In this document: positions 33,866-42,699 of the stretch, in pieces
How the letters are laid out: every line of letters starts with the position of its first letter
Numbering within the stretch: position 1 is the first letter of the stretch
NCBI GenBank assembly: GCA_965204665.1
Contig: OZ242002.1
Location: 1,674,001-1,738,000 of the forward strand
DNA length: 64,000 nt
Origin: Nemesobacter sp965204665
GTDB lineage: Bacteria > Desulfobacterota_D > UBA1144 > Nemesobacterales > Nemesobacteraceae
Reading direction: 5' to 3'
Made by a program: the position numbers and the translations under genes
The notes under the pieces: generated by a model
Seen by the model: the letters and a program-made list of their open reading frames with translations, nothing else
Told to the model about the DNA's origin: nothing
Databases searched by the model: none

Positions 33866-34082
33866 CAGTTTACCGGCATCTGATCAATTTCAGTTGAGGA
33901 GTCAAGTTGGTTATACAAGACTTTTCAACCAGCCGCCGGCTCAAGTCTACCTGAGCTCCACCGAAATCGGACCGGGCCCGGTTTTTCCTTGTGGATGAAT
34001 TGTGTCTGATTTTTTCCGAAAATATTTAATTATGCCGGATGTTTGTGTAAAATTGTAGAAAAAAAGGCGGTGATAACGACTC

Positions 34083-34514
34083 ATGGCATCTGTCAACAAA
34101 GCCATAATAATCGGCAATCTGGGAAAAGACCCCGAGGTGAGATATACATCGGACGGCAACGCGGTCGCGAATTTTTCCGTAGCTACGACGGATAGATACA
34201 AAGACAGGGACGGCAATATGCAGGAGAAGACCGAATGGCATAGAGTTGTTGTATTCGGGAAGACTGCGGAGAACTGCGGACAGTACCTCTCCAAAGGCAG
34301 GTCCGTTTACGTGGAAGGACCCATCCAGACCCGTTCATGGGACGACAGGGAAGGAAACAAAAGGTATACCACCGAGATTGTGGGGAGGACCGTGCAGTTT
34401 CTAACTCCTCGCGGTGAAGCGGGAGGACGCAGAAACATGCCGACTGAAACGCCTGCGGGTGATTATTCAAATGAGGGCGAGGGCGGCCTTATCGACGATG
34501 ATGTCCCGTTCTGA
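34083..34514 (+). CDS. ssb: Single-stranded DNA-binding protein
   Basis: 143 residues. OB fold with NKAIIIGNLGKDPEVRYTSD at the N-terminus and EWHRVVVFGKTAENCGQYL in the middle, then a Gly/Glu-rich linker and the conserved acidic tip DDDVPF that recruits replication partners. Forms tetramers on ssDNA. Followed 33 bases later by glmU. Confidence 0.96.
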   Translation: MASVNKAIIIGNLGKDPEVRYTSDGNAVANFSVATTDRYKDRDGNMQEKTEWHRVVVFGKTAENCGQYLSKGRSVYVEGPIQTRSWDDREGNKRYTTEIVGRTVQFLTPRGEAGGRRNMPTETPAGDYSNEGEGGLIDDDVPF

Positions 34515-34547
34515 TTTTTCGGTTCTTCCAAACAGTTGCGCGGATAT

Positions 34548-35939
34548 ATGTCTCTTGCCGTTGTAATTCTGGCCGCCGGCAGGGGAGTGCGGATGAATTC
34601 AGGACTCCCGAAGGTTCTGCACCCGATACTGAAGAAGCCGATGCTCGGGTATGTTCTTGATGCGTCAACGGACCTCGTTCCCCGGGAAACGGTTCTTGTT
34701 CTCGGCCACGGTTCAGATTCCGTAGCCGAAGTTGTTGCAGAGTATTCAGTCCGGACGGTGATGCAGACTCCCCAGTTGGGAACAGGACATGCGGTTTCTT
34801 TCTGCAGGGATGCACTTTCCGTTTTCTCGGGAGATGTTCTCATACTGAGCGGTGATGTTCCCGCATTGGGAGTTTCCACCTTGCGGAGGTTTCTTGATTC
34901 CCACAGGGATGACAGTTCCACTCTGTCCTTCGTGTCTGCCGTTGTAGACGACCCGAACGGATACGGAAGGGTGATCAGAAACTCGGAAGGTGAGGTCATC
35001 CGCATTACGGAACATCGGGACGCGACGGATGAAGAGAAAAAATGCAGGGAGATAAACGCGGGAATCTACTGCGTGAACTCTTCTTTTCTCTGGGAAAGCT
35101 TGAATGAACTTGATACGGACAACAATCAGGGAGAGTACTATCTGCCCGGAATTGTGGATATATGCGCCCGCAGAGGTGAGAAACTTTCCGTTTTCACCGC
35201 GCAGGCGCCCGAGGAAGTGCTCGGGGTCAACACCAGAGAGGAACTTGCAGAGGCGGAAAAAACGATAAGGCGCAGAATCAACCGTTTCCATATGGAAAAC
35301 GGAGTTACCATAACTGACCCTGAAACCACGTACATAGCACCTTCCGCCACCATAGGTAGAGATACGGTCATCCATCCGGAAACCCATATCTACGGAGATA
35401 CGGCTATAGGGAGCAGTTGTGTTCTAGGTCCTTCCGTTTACATTGAAAATTCCCGGATAGGAACCAGCGTGGAGATAAAATTTTCTTCGTATCTGATGAA
35501 ATGTGAAATCGGGGATTCGGTGGTGATAGGACCTTTCTGCCATTTAAGACCCGAGGCGAATGTGGGAGACAGGGCTAGGATAGGAAACTTCGTGGAGATA
35601 AAGAAATCGCGCATAGGAACCGGTTCCAAGGTTCCTCATCTTTCTTATGTGGGAGATGCGGAGATAGGTGATGGTGTGAACATAGGGGCCGGAACGATAA
35701 CATGCAACTACGACGGAGAAGTCAAGCGCAGAACAGTTGTCGAGGACGGAGCGTTTATAGGCAGCGACACTATGCTTGTCGCACCGGTGAGAATCGGAAA
35801 AAACGCGGTCACTGCGGCCGGCTCCGCGATAACCAGGGATGTTTCTCCCGGCGCCCTGGCGATAGAGAGGGCTGACCATAAGGAGATAGCCGGCTGGGCC
35901 GACAGAAAAAAGAAGAAAGCGGAGAAGGAAGAATCTTGA
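34548..35939 (+). CDS. glmU: Bifunctional GlcNAc-1-P uridyltransferase / GlcN-1-P acetyltransferase
   Basis: 463 residues from ATG 34548 (TTG 34536 possible). N-terminal pyrophosphorylase domain with LAAGRGVRMNSGLPKVLHPI, then GHGSDSV and MQTPQLGTGHAV; C-terminal left-handed beta-helix of hexapeptides with GAGTITCNYDG near residue 385. Makes UDP-GlcNAc for peptidoglycan and LPS. One base separates it from glmS, which provides its precursor. Confidence 0.95.
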   Translation: MSLAVVILAAGRGVRMNSGLPKVLHPILKKPMLGYVLDASTDLVPRETVLVLGHGSDSVAEVVAEYSVRTVMQTPQLGTGHAVSFCRDALSVFSGDVLILSGDVPALGVSTLRRFLDSHRDDSSTLSFVSAVVDDPNGYGRVIRNSEGEVIRITEHRDATDEEKKCREINAGIYCVNSSFLWESLNELDTDNNQGEYYLPGIVDICARRGEKLSVFTAQAPEEVLGVNTREELAEAEKTIRRRINRFHMENGVTITDPETTYIAPSATIGRDTVIHPETHIYGDTAIGSSCVLGPSVYIENSRIGTSVEIKFSSYLMKCEIGDSVVIGPFCHLRPEANVGDRARIGNFVEIKKSRIGTGSKVPHLSYVGDAEIGDGVNIGAGTITCNYDGEVKRRTVVEDGAFIGSDTMLVAPVRIGKNAVTAAGSAITRDVSPGALAIERADHKEIAGWADRKKKKAEKEES

Positions 35940-35940
35940 A

Positions 35941-37770
35941 ATGTGCGGAATAGTCGGATATGTGGGTTTTCGGGAGAGAACCAAGAGCGTTCTCTGCGAA
36001 AGCCTAGGGCGGCTCGAGTACAGGGGCTATGATTCCGTCGGCGTATGCTTTATGGAAAACGGCTCTTCCAGGGTTGTGAAAAGTGAAGGGAAGATTGAGA
36101 ATCTTCTGCAGAAACTGAAAGACATTGCCCTTGATTCTTCATCAGGAATAGCGCATACCAGATGGGCTACTCACGGCTGCCCGTCCGAGATCAATGCCCA
36201 TCCGCAGGTATCGGGTCCGGTAAGCGTGGTTCACAACGGAATAATCGAGAACTACAGAGAACTCAGAGAAAAACTTTCCGCGGAAGGTTACGGATTCATA
36301 TCCGAAACCGACACGGAAGTCGTTGCCCATCTCGTCCATGATTTCACTAAAAGGGGAAACTCTCTTCTGGAGTCGGTGAAGAAGGCGTTTTCCCTGATTG
36401 AAGGTTCTTATGCCGTTGCGGTCATGTCGGACGATGATCCGGAAAAGATAGTTGTAACTAAGCGTTTTTCACCCGTAGTGATAGCGCAGAGAGAGCAGGA
36501 GAGATTTCTCGCTTCGGACATACCGGCTATTCTCCCTTACGTGAAAGAGGTCATTTTTCTTGAGGACGGAGATTTTGCTGTTCTCGACCAATGCGGAGTC
36601 TCGGTCACGGACCGGACCGGCCGCAGCGTTGAAAGAGAGCCCCGCGTCATTGACTGGGACCCTGTGGCGATTGAGAAATCCGGTTATCGCCATTACATGA
36701 TCAAGGAAATATTCGAGCAGCCGCGGGCGGTTTTCGATACTCTCCGCGGAAGGTTCTCAGATGATACGGGACAGGTGTTTTTCGAGGGAATCGATGTTTC
36801 TCTTGCTACTGAAACGAGCAGGATAATAATCCTCGCATGTGGAACTTCCTACCACGCTTCTCTTATAGGGAAATATATGATTGAACAAGTGGCGGGTATA
36901 AATACCCAGGTTGAACTCGCTTCAGAGTTTCGTTACAGAACCCCCGTCACGGAACCAGGCATGCTTGCAATAGCGGTTTCCCAGTCCGGCGAGACGGCCG
37001 ACACGGCAGAAGCTCTTGCCGCGGCGAAAGATCTGGGTATGCGTTCGCTCGGGATAACGAATGTTGAACTCAGTAGAATCTCGAGAGAATCTGACCTGAT
37101 TATAAATACCAAAGCAGGTCCTGAAATAGGCGTCGCATCCACCAAGTCATTTACCTCTCAGGTATTGGTTTTCTACCTGCTTTCCATATATCTTGCGGTT
37201 TCAAGGAAAGTTGTTGATTCGGCAAAAGCTATAGAACTTGTGAAAGATGCGGTTTCCGTGCCGAAACTTCAGCAGACGGCGCTTGAACTGAATGACGAAC
37301 TCGCAGAACTGTCAAAGGATTTTTACAATTACAGAAACTTCATCTACCTCGGAAGGGGTATCAACTATCCCGTGGCTCTTGAGGCTGCGCTCAAACTCAA
37401 GGAAATTTCTTATATACATGCTGAGGGGTATGCCGCCGGGGAGATAAAACACGGTCCCATAGCTCTTGTCGACCGCAACATGCCTGTTGTGTTTATCGCT
37501 CCTGAAGAGGATGTCTATTACAGGAAACTTCTCGGGAATTTCCAGGAAGTGAAAGCCAGGGGAGGGCGGATCATATTCATAACTTCGGACGAGTCGCTTG
37601 CGCTTCCGGACAGATTCGACAGAAAAATAATTATTCCTAAAAGCCCTTATCTGGTAAGCCCCATGATATCCGTCATCCCAGCGCAGTTTCTTGCTTACCA
37701 CATCGCCAATATTCTCGGTACCGATGTGGACCAACCGAGGAACCTCGCCAAGGTAGTTACTGTGGAATAA
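35941..37770 (+). CDS. glmS: Glutamine-fructose-6-phosphate aminotransferase
   Basis: 609 residues. Starts MCGIVGYVG with the catalytic Cys exposed after Met removal; RLEYRGYDS and HTRWATHG belong to the glutaminase domain. Two SIS isomerase domains follow (CGTSYHASLIGKYMIE about residue 300; SQSGETADT), and the C-terminus is the conserved DQPRNLAKVVTVE. First step of hexosamine synthesis. No glmS ribozyme is expected or seen, since the start lies one base after glmU. Confidence 0.96.
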   Translation: MCGIVGYVGFRERTKSVLCESLGRLEYRGYDSVGVCFMENGSSRVVKSEGKIENLLQKLKDIALDSSSGIAHTRWATHGCPSEINAHPQVSGPVSVVHNGIIENYRELREKLSAEGYGFISETDTEVVAHLVHDFTKRGNSLLESVKKAFSLIEGSYAVAVMSDDDPEKIVVTKRFSPVVIAQREQERFLASDIPAILPYVKEVIFLEDGDFAVLDQCGVSVTDRTGRSVEREPRVIDWDPVAIEKSGYRHYMIKEIFEQPRAVFDTLRGRFSDDTGQVFFEGIDVSLATETSRIIILACGTSYHASLIGKYMIEQVAGINTQVELASEFRYRTPVTEPGMLAIAVSQSGETADTAEALAAAKDLGMRSLGITNVELSRISRESDLIINTKAGPEIGVASTKSFTSQVLVFYLLSIYLAVSRKVVDSAKAIELVKDAVSVPKLQQTALELNDELAELSKDFYNYRNFIYLGRGINYPVALEAALKLKEISYIHAEGYAAGEIKHGPIALVDRNMPVVFIAPEEDVYYRKLLGNFQEVKARGGRIIFITSDESLALPDRFDRKIIIPKSPYLVSPMISVIPAQFLAYHIANILGTDVDQPRNLAKVVTVE

Positions 37771-37958
37771 CCTTGTTCGGTGGTAAGTCATCCACCGATA
37801 ATGTAGACGCATTTCTCATATTCATCTCAAACTTCGTGCATCTAATTCTATTGTTGCACCCTATTCTGATTACCAAAATTTCTCTATGATGCTATCTCCA
37901 GACACTTGGAGATGGGTTGAGATTACAAACAAAGTACTGATTGGTTGAATGACAATGG

Positions 37959-39857
37959 TTACTCTCCCCAGACTTTGCCAATCCTATCTTGGATTTTTTG
38001 ATTATAAGTATCTATAGCCTGTTTGCATCCATCAATAATTTTCTGATACTCCTCTAATTGATCAACAATCTGTTTCTGAACTTCGATTGATGGAAGAGGA
38101 AAACAAAATTCCATATATTCCTTTGCATTTATATTGGAAATGGTGCCGTCTTTTTTATGACGAGTTATCCAATCCCTATAACCTTTTGACTTAGTTATGT
38201 AGAAAAGGAATTTGGGAATAATCTTGTTTCTATCTAAGGGAAACTTGATTAAATACCCTGCGAACTGACATGGAATGGTTGAATCAATGTGTAAGTAACT
38301 GCGACCGACTGAACCTGACCTTGCAATCAGGAAGTCGTCTGGACTTAAAAAATACTCTGACTCTATTTCACTTGGAGATACTGGGTTATGTGTTTTTAAT
38401 CGACCATCATCGGTTATGTCCGTAATTCGTAAATATCTCACCGAACTATCGAATGCTACTTTCTTTGCTCCAGAACCGTAGATGGGGTTGCCGGAGAGAA
38501 CATCTTTAAGTGCCACCAAATCGAAGACTGAAGAGATTTGCTGGAATGCCTCATAGTCACCAATTTTTAGTTTGAAATCCTTTGCTTTGATTTCGTCCTT
38601 TGACGCACAGACTAATGAAGTTTCACCCACACTGAAAAACTTTCGAATTTGTTCGGTTGTCTGAGGAATATCATTATTTGCAATAGGGGTTCTCTGAGAC
38701 CCTAAACTGAACCCGTCATTCTTAACTTTTACAAAGAAGATAGTGTCTGATTTTTGGTTCAGTGCTTTGTCCAGAATGAGGATTGAGGTTTTTACTCCAG
38801 AATATGGTTGAAACACTCCTGCTGGGAGAGAAATTACCCCCACCAAACAGTCCTCGACCAACTTCTTTCTGAGTTTTTTATATGCAGTTCCTGTCTGAAA
38901 AATAATGCCTTCTGGAACAACGATGCCTGCACGACCATTAGTTTTCAGATGTTCCATGATGTAATCAACAAAGAGAACTTCTGCCCTTGTTGATTGCACC
39001 CCAAATCGTGAATGAGGTTGAATACCCCCTGTTGGTGAGAAGAAGGGTGGGTTTGCAAGAATTACATCGTAATATTCATTCCACCTGTCCTCTGATGACA
39101 GAGTGTCATATTCGTGGATTTGAGGACTCGCAAATTGATGAAGATACATATTTACCAAAGATATGCGTGTCATATCCGGTGATATGTCATACCCAACGAG
39201 GTTATCCCCAATTTGTTTGCGTTCTGCCGCATTGAGTTTGTCACCCACTCTCTTATCGGTATTTTGGGTAAGAATGTGCTTGTAGGATGAAATCAAAAAA
39301 CCTGCTGTTCCACACGCAGGGTCAAGAATAGTTTCGTTCTTTTGAGGGTTCACTACATCAACAATGAAGTCGATTATATGACGAGGTGTTCTGAATTGTC
39401 CTGCATCACCTTGTGACCCCATAAATGACAAAAGATACTCGAATGCATCCCCCAGTTTTTCCGAATGGGAATAGTGAAATTCGTTAATTTTCTTCAAAAA
39501 CATATTGAGTGTTGAAGGGTCTTTGAACGGAAGAAATGAGTTTTTGAAAATTTCTCTGAACAACAGTGGTGCAGTGGGATTGGTATACATATTCTCAATT
39601 GCATCACTGTAGAGTCGTACCTTATCGGCACCTCCTAATTTGGGGTCAAACAAATGCTTCCATGAGTATTTTTCGTAATCACCAACAAAGAAAGATGGAA
39701 CACCACCCATCTCCACTGCTTCCTCATCCATGTCATACATAAACTTATAAATCAGTCCTGTGGTGATTTGCTCAACTTGACTCTGTGGACTTGGAATTTT
39801 GCCAACAAGAATGTTGCGTAAATCATCTATGCGTTTTTTTGTGGCACTGTCTAACAT
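37959..39857 (-). CDS. Type I restriction-modification fused methylase-specificity subunit (HsdM-HsdS)
   Basis: 632 residues. Residues 1-430 are a type I N6-adenine methylase: N-terminal helical domain, DPACGTAGFLIS (motif I, about 179) and ILANPPFF (motif IV, about 269). From about 440 to the end there is one target-recognition domain (YLRITDITDDGRL, FLIARSGSVGRSY, FPLPSIEVQKQIVDQLEEYQ) with one terminal helix. A normal HsdS has two such domains, so a dimer of this fusion may recognise a symmetric site. Overlaps hsdR by 35 bases. AT-rich compared with glmS next door. End of island 1. Confidence 0.88.
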   Translation of the reverse strand: MLDSATKKRIDDLRNILVGKIPSPQSQVEQITTGLIYKFMYDMDEEAVEMGGVPSFFVGDYEKYSWKHLFDPKLGGADKVRLYSDAIENMYTNPTAPLLFREIFKNSFLPFKDPSTLNMFLKKINEFHYSHSEKLGDAFEYLLSFMGSQGDAGQFRTPRHIIDFIVDVVNPQKNETILDPACGTAGFLISSYKHILTQNTDKRVGDKLNAAERKQIGDNLVGYDISPDMTRISLVNMYLHQFASPQIHEYDTLSSEDRWNEYYDVILANPPFFSPTGGIQPHSRFGVQSTRAEVLFVDYIMEHLKTNGRAGIVVPEGIIFQTGTAYKKLRKKLVEDCLVGVISLPAGVFQPYSGVKTSILILDKALNQKSDTIFFVKVKNDGFSLGSQRTPIANNDIPQTTEQIRKFFSVGETSLVCASKDEIKAKDFKLKIGDYEAFQQISSVFDLVALKDVLSGNPIYGSGAKKVAFDSSVRYLRITDITDDGRLKTHNPVSPSEIESEYFLSPDDFLIARSGSVGRSYLHIDSTIPCQFAGYLIKFPLDRNKIIPKFLFYITKSKGYRDWITRHKKDGTISNINAKEYMEFCFPLPSIEVQKQIVDQLEEYQKIIDGCKQAIDTYNQKIQDRIGKVWGE

Positions 39858-42309
39858 TCTCTAACCGTTCTAAATTTACATTCTGCTGAATGTATGAAGG
39901 GATGCCCTGTTTTAATTCGACAGGGAGTTTTCTGAACGCATCACCAGATGGATGCACACCTAATTCTGCATATCGTCTGCTGTCGACAATGTATCTGAAA
40001 ACATCATCGAGTGCATATGCTTCAAACACCTCTTTCGCATTGCCATATACTGCGTCATCTGGTTTGAGTGCTTTATCCAGTTTATCGAATTCTTCATCCA
40101 AACACTCTCTTTGAGATGGAATATGTTTGATGTGACCAAATGCATGAAGAAGGAGTTCTGGAACTGTCAGTCGTCTATCAAGACCCAACGACTTTCCGAG
40201 TTTATCAATCGTGAAGAACTCTTGTGGTTTATCCAGAACATTATCCTCGAGGTATATTTCTGCTTCATCAAAATTCTGTTGAGACACCAAGTCCTCAATG
40301 ATTGCGGTTTCTGTAATCTTCTTTTTGAAAGACCTATAAAGGTTTCTATCAATCTTCATGCCTTGGTCAGAGATTAGGATTTCCTTCAACTCTGCGAGAG
40401 GATCTGGGGCAGTACTCACCACCTCGTCAATATTTGGTGGATTGACTGGTGGGTCATTTAACTCTGATGGTTTTGATGGAAGTTTTAGGGCTTCGTCGTA
40501 GTCAAAATCTTTTTCAAAATAGTCATAGTTTCCAAAGAAATCGAAGAGAAGGAACTGCTCCTTCTGAGGTTCAATATGATCTGGAACTTCTGATTTGGTA
40601 ATCCATGATTGCGAGAGGTCACATCTGCGTGTTCCACGACCTTTCATCTGAATAAACTCACTAGGTGAGTAAACAGGACGCATCATGCAGATATTCAGAA
40701 TGTCGGTGCAATCGTAACCAGTTGTCATCATTCCCACCGTCACACAAACCCTTGTTTTCGATGTTCGATAGTGGGGATTGGTCTTGGACTGTCCGTTTAG
40801 AGAATTGTTACGGAAATCAATCGTCATGCGTTGGGAATCTTGCACACTTGAAGTCACTTGGGCTGCAAAGTCAGAACTGTATTGTTTTGGAAAAATCCTA
40901 TCTGCAAGAACATTCAATATCTGGGTGACTTTTGTTGCGTGGTTCTGCGAAACACAAAAAACGAGGGTCTTACCAATTTCCCCAGTGTATGGGTCTCTCA
41001 TTGCGTGCTTTAGGAAGGTTTCGCAGAAGATAGTATTGGTATTGTCAGAGAAGAATTTCTTTTCAAAATTCTTCTGAGTAAATGTCTCTTCAAAATCATT
41101 CCCATCATCATCTATTCCTTGAAAGACATATCCCTGCTCTGAAAGAAGTTCGGTGGTAATTTCAGTTCTTGCATCAATCACTCTAGGGTTGACTAGATAA
41201 CCATCTTTAACTCCGTCTTCGAGGGAATATTGGAATGTTGGTTCACCACTGTCACATCCAAAAGTCGTGTAGGTATCCAGCATCAACCGTTTCTCTAACT
41301 GCCTTGGGTCACTCTCCGCAATGTCTTCAATGTTGACCGATTTCAGATAATCTTTCGGAGTCGCAGTAAGACCCAATTTGAATCCGATAAAATATTCAAA
41401 GACTCTACGACTTCTTACTCCCAGAGAACGATGTGCTTCGTCCGAGATTACCAAATCGAAGTGATCTGGACGGAAAACCTTGCGATATTTGTTTTGACTG
41501 ACAAATGACTGAACTGTAGAGACAACAATCTCTGCCATAGACCAGTCATGGTTCTCTTTCCAGATGACCGTTCTGAAATCATTCTTGAGAACCTCGTCAA
41601 ACTCTTTCTGTGCCTGCATTTCCAACTCAATTCGGTCTACAAGGAAGAGAACTCTTTTCACATTGTAGAGACGCAGAAACATCTTGATGATTGCTGATGA
41701 GGTCAGTGTTTTTCCTGTTCCTGTTGCCATCTCCAACAGAAATCTGTCCTTACCTTCTGCAATACTGCTTTTAACTGCCCTGACTGCCTTTAATTGGTAG
41801 TCACGGAGAAGACGAAGTTTGTTGTTTCTTAGGAACTCGTTTCGTTTTTTCTCATCCAGATAGTCTGGATGCTGGTTAAACTTTGGAAGTTGTGTCTGTG
41901 CGATGTAATCAACATCAATCTCTTCTGTTTCTTGTCTTGGTGGATTGAAGTTGGTTTTTCTCAGTTCCAATTGTTCTTGAGAAGGAAAAATATCAACGAC
42001 TGTCGGACTACCCTGTTCAATATCCCAGAAGTAATGAGACACACCATTTGAGAGGATGACGAACCGACAATTGAGGGATTCTGCGTAACCTCTTGCTTGC
42101 TCTTTTCCCACTAAAGGAGAGATGAGTTCTTTCTTTGCTTCAATTATACAGAGAGGAAAGTCGGAACTATCTTTGAGGACATAATCTGCAAAACCTGCCT
42201 GGTTCTGCATCTCTGTATCAACATTTACAACACCGTCATCACCAGACAGAATCCAATCCGACTCTCTAAGTAACTTATCAATGATGATTCTTGCGTTTGC
42301 TTCTGACAT
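39823..42309 (-). CDS. hsdR: Type I restriction enzyme R subunit, EcoEI type
   Basis: About 828 residues from ATG 42309 (MSEANARIIIDKLLRES), which matches the EcoEI-type N-terminus; the frame stays open to 42438 (ATG 42357 and others), so a longer form is possible. Nuclease domain: GFADYVLKD followed by CIIEAKKE (PD-(D/E)xK). SF2 motor: Walker A ATGTGKT, DEAH box ISDEAHRSLG, GLTATP and the QMKGRGTRR motif VI. It translocates and cuts DNA lacking the cognate methylation. Operon with the HsdM-S fusion downstream. A serine-recombinase relic lies at its 5' flank. Confidence 0.9.
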   Translation of the reverse strand: MSEANARIIIDKLLRESDWILSGDDGVVNVDTEMQNQAGFADYVLKDSSDFPLCIIEAKKELISPLVGKEQARGYAESLNCRFVILSNGVSHYFWDIEQGSPTVVDIFPSQEQLELRKTNFNPPRQETEEIDVDYIAQTQLPKFNQHPDYLDEKKRNEFLRNNKLRLLRDYQLKAVRAVKSSIAEGKDRFLLEMATGTGKTLTSSAIIKMFLRLYNVKRVLFLVDRIELEMQAQKEFDEVLKNDFRTVIWKENHDWSMAEIVVSTVQSFVSQNKYRKVFRPDHFDLVISDEAHRSLGVRSRRVFEYFIGFKLGLTATPKDYLKSVNIEDIAESDPRQLEKRLMLDTYTTFGCDSGEPTFQYSLEDGVKDGYLVNPRVIDARTEITTELLSEQGYVFQGIDDDGNDFEETFTQKNFEKKFFSDNTNTIFCETFLKHAMRDPYTGEIGKTLVFCVSQNHATKVTQILNVLADRIFPKQYSSDFAAQVTSSVQDSQRMTIDFRNNSLNGQSKTNPHYRTSKTRVCVTVGMMTTGYDCTDILNICMMRPVYSPSEFIQMKGRGTRRCDLSQSWITKSEVPDHIEPQKEQFLLFDFFGNYDYFEKDFDYDEALKLPSKPSELNDPPVNPPNIDEVVSTAPDPLAELKEILISDQGMKIDRNLYRSFKKKITETAIIEDLVSQQNFDEAEIYLEDNVLDKPQEFFTIDKLGKSLGLDRRLTVPELLLHAFGHIKHIPSQRECLDEEFDKLDKALKPDDAVYGNAKEVFEAYALDDVFRYIVDSRRYAELGVHPSGDAFRKLPVELKQGIPSYIQQNVNLERLENVRQCHKKTHR

Positions 42310-42390
42310 GAATGAACTTAAACTGTTTATATCCTTTTTGCCAAACGAAATGAGCATGTCTTGGTTTTGGTCGTGTGGTAAGATTTTTGA

Positions 42391-42633
42391 ATGAGAGAGA
42401 TTCTTCACATCTACACTAGAGTCAGTTCCTCTGCCCAAGAAGAAGGAACTAGTCTAGGAACTCAAAAACAACTAGGTATCCAGAAAGTTACAGAATTGGG
42501 TATGGATTACAAAATCTGGAATGAAGGTGCTATTTAATCCCACCACGAAGATTTGTTCAACAGACCCAAGATGGGAGAGTTGTTGAGCGAAGTTGAGAGT
42601 GGAAATATCAAACATCTGTTCGTGTTTAACAAC
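42391..42633 (+). pseudogene. Serine-recombinase (resolvase) N-terminal fragment
   Basis: ATG 42391 encodes MREILHIYTRVSSSAQEEGT followed by SLGTQKQLGIQKV, the catalytic Tyr-Thr-Arg-Val-Ser start of resolvase-type recombinases. A TAA at 42535-42537 interrupts it; the same frame then continues with LFNRPKMGELLSEVESGNIK and HLFVFNN, where DRLSR would be expected. At that point the frame passes directly into the DUF4301 gene. Dead mobility gene marking the island-1 boundary. Confidence 0.75.
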
Positions 42634-42699
42634 TGTGGAGTAAAAAATCGATTCGATGCAGTAGGCAAAGAAAATTGTCTGTCGGTAAAGTTAGTGCCT

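Noticed and set aside
33961..33990. ACCGGGCCCGGT followed by TTTTT as a terminator upstream of ssb
   Set aside because: The palindrome leaves no workable loop and no plus-strand gene precedes it.
37778..37797. CGGTGG/CCACCG hairpin after glmS as terminator
   Set aside because: Only six base pairs with an 8-base loop and no T-run.
42553..42699. Native N-terminus of the DUF4301 protein
   Set aside because: The first about 27 residues read as a serine-recombinase segment and are in frame with an upstream resolvase start, so they are not part of the DUF4301 family.
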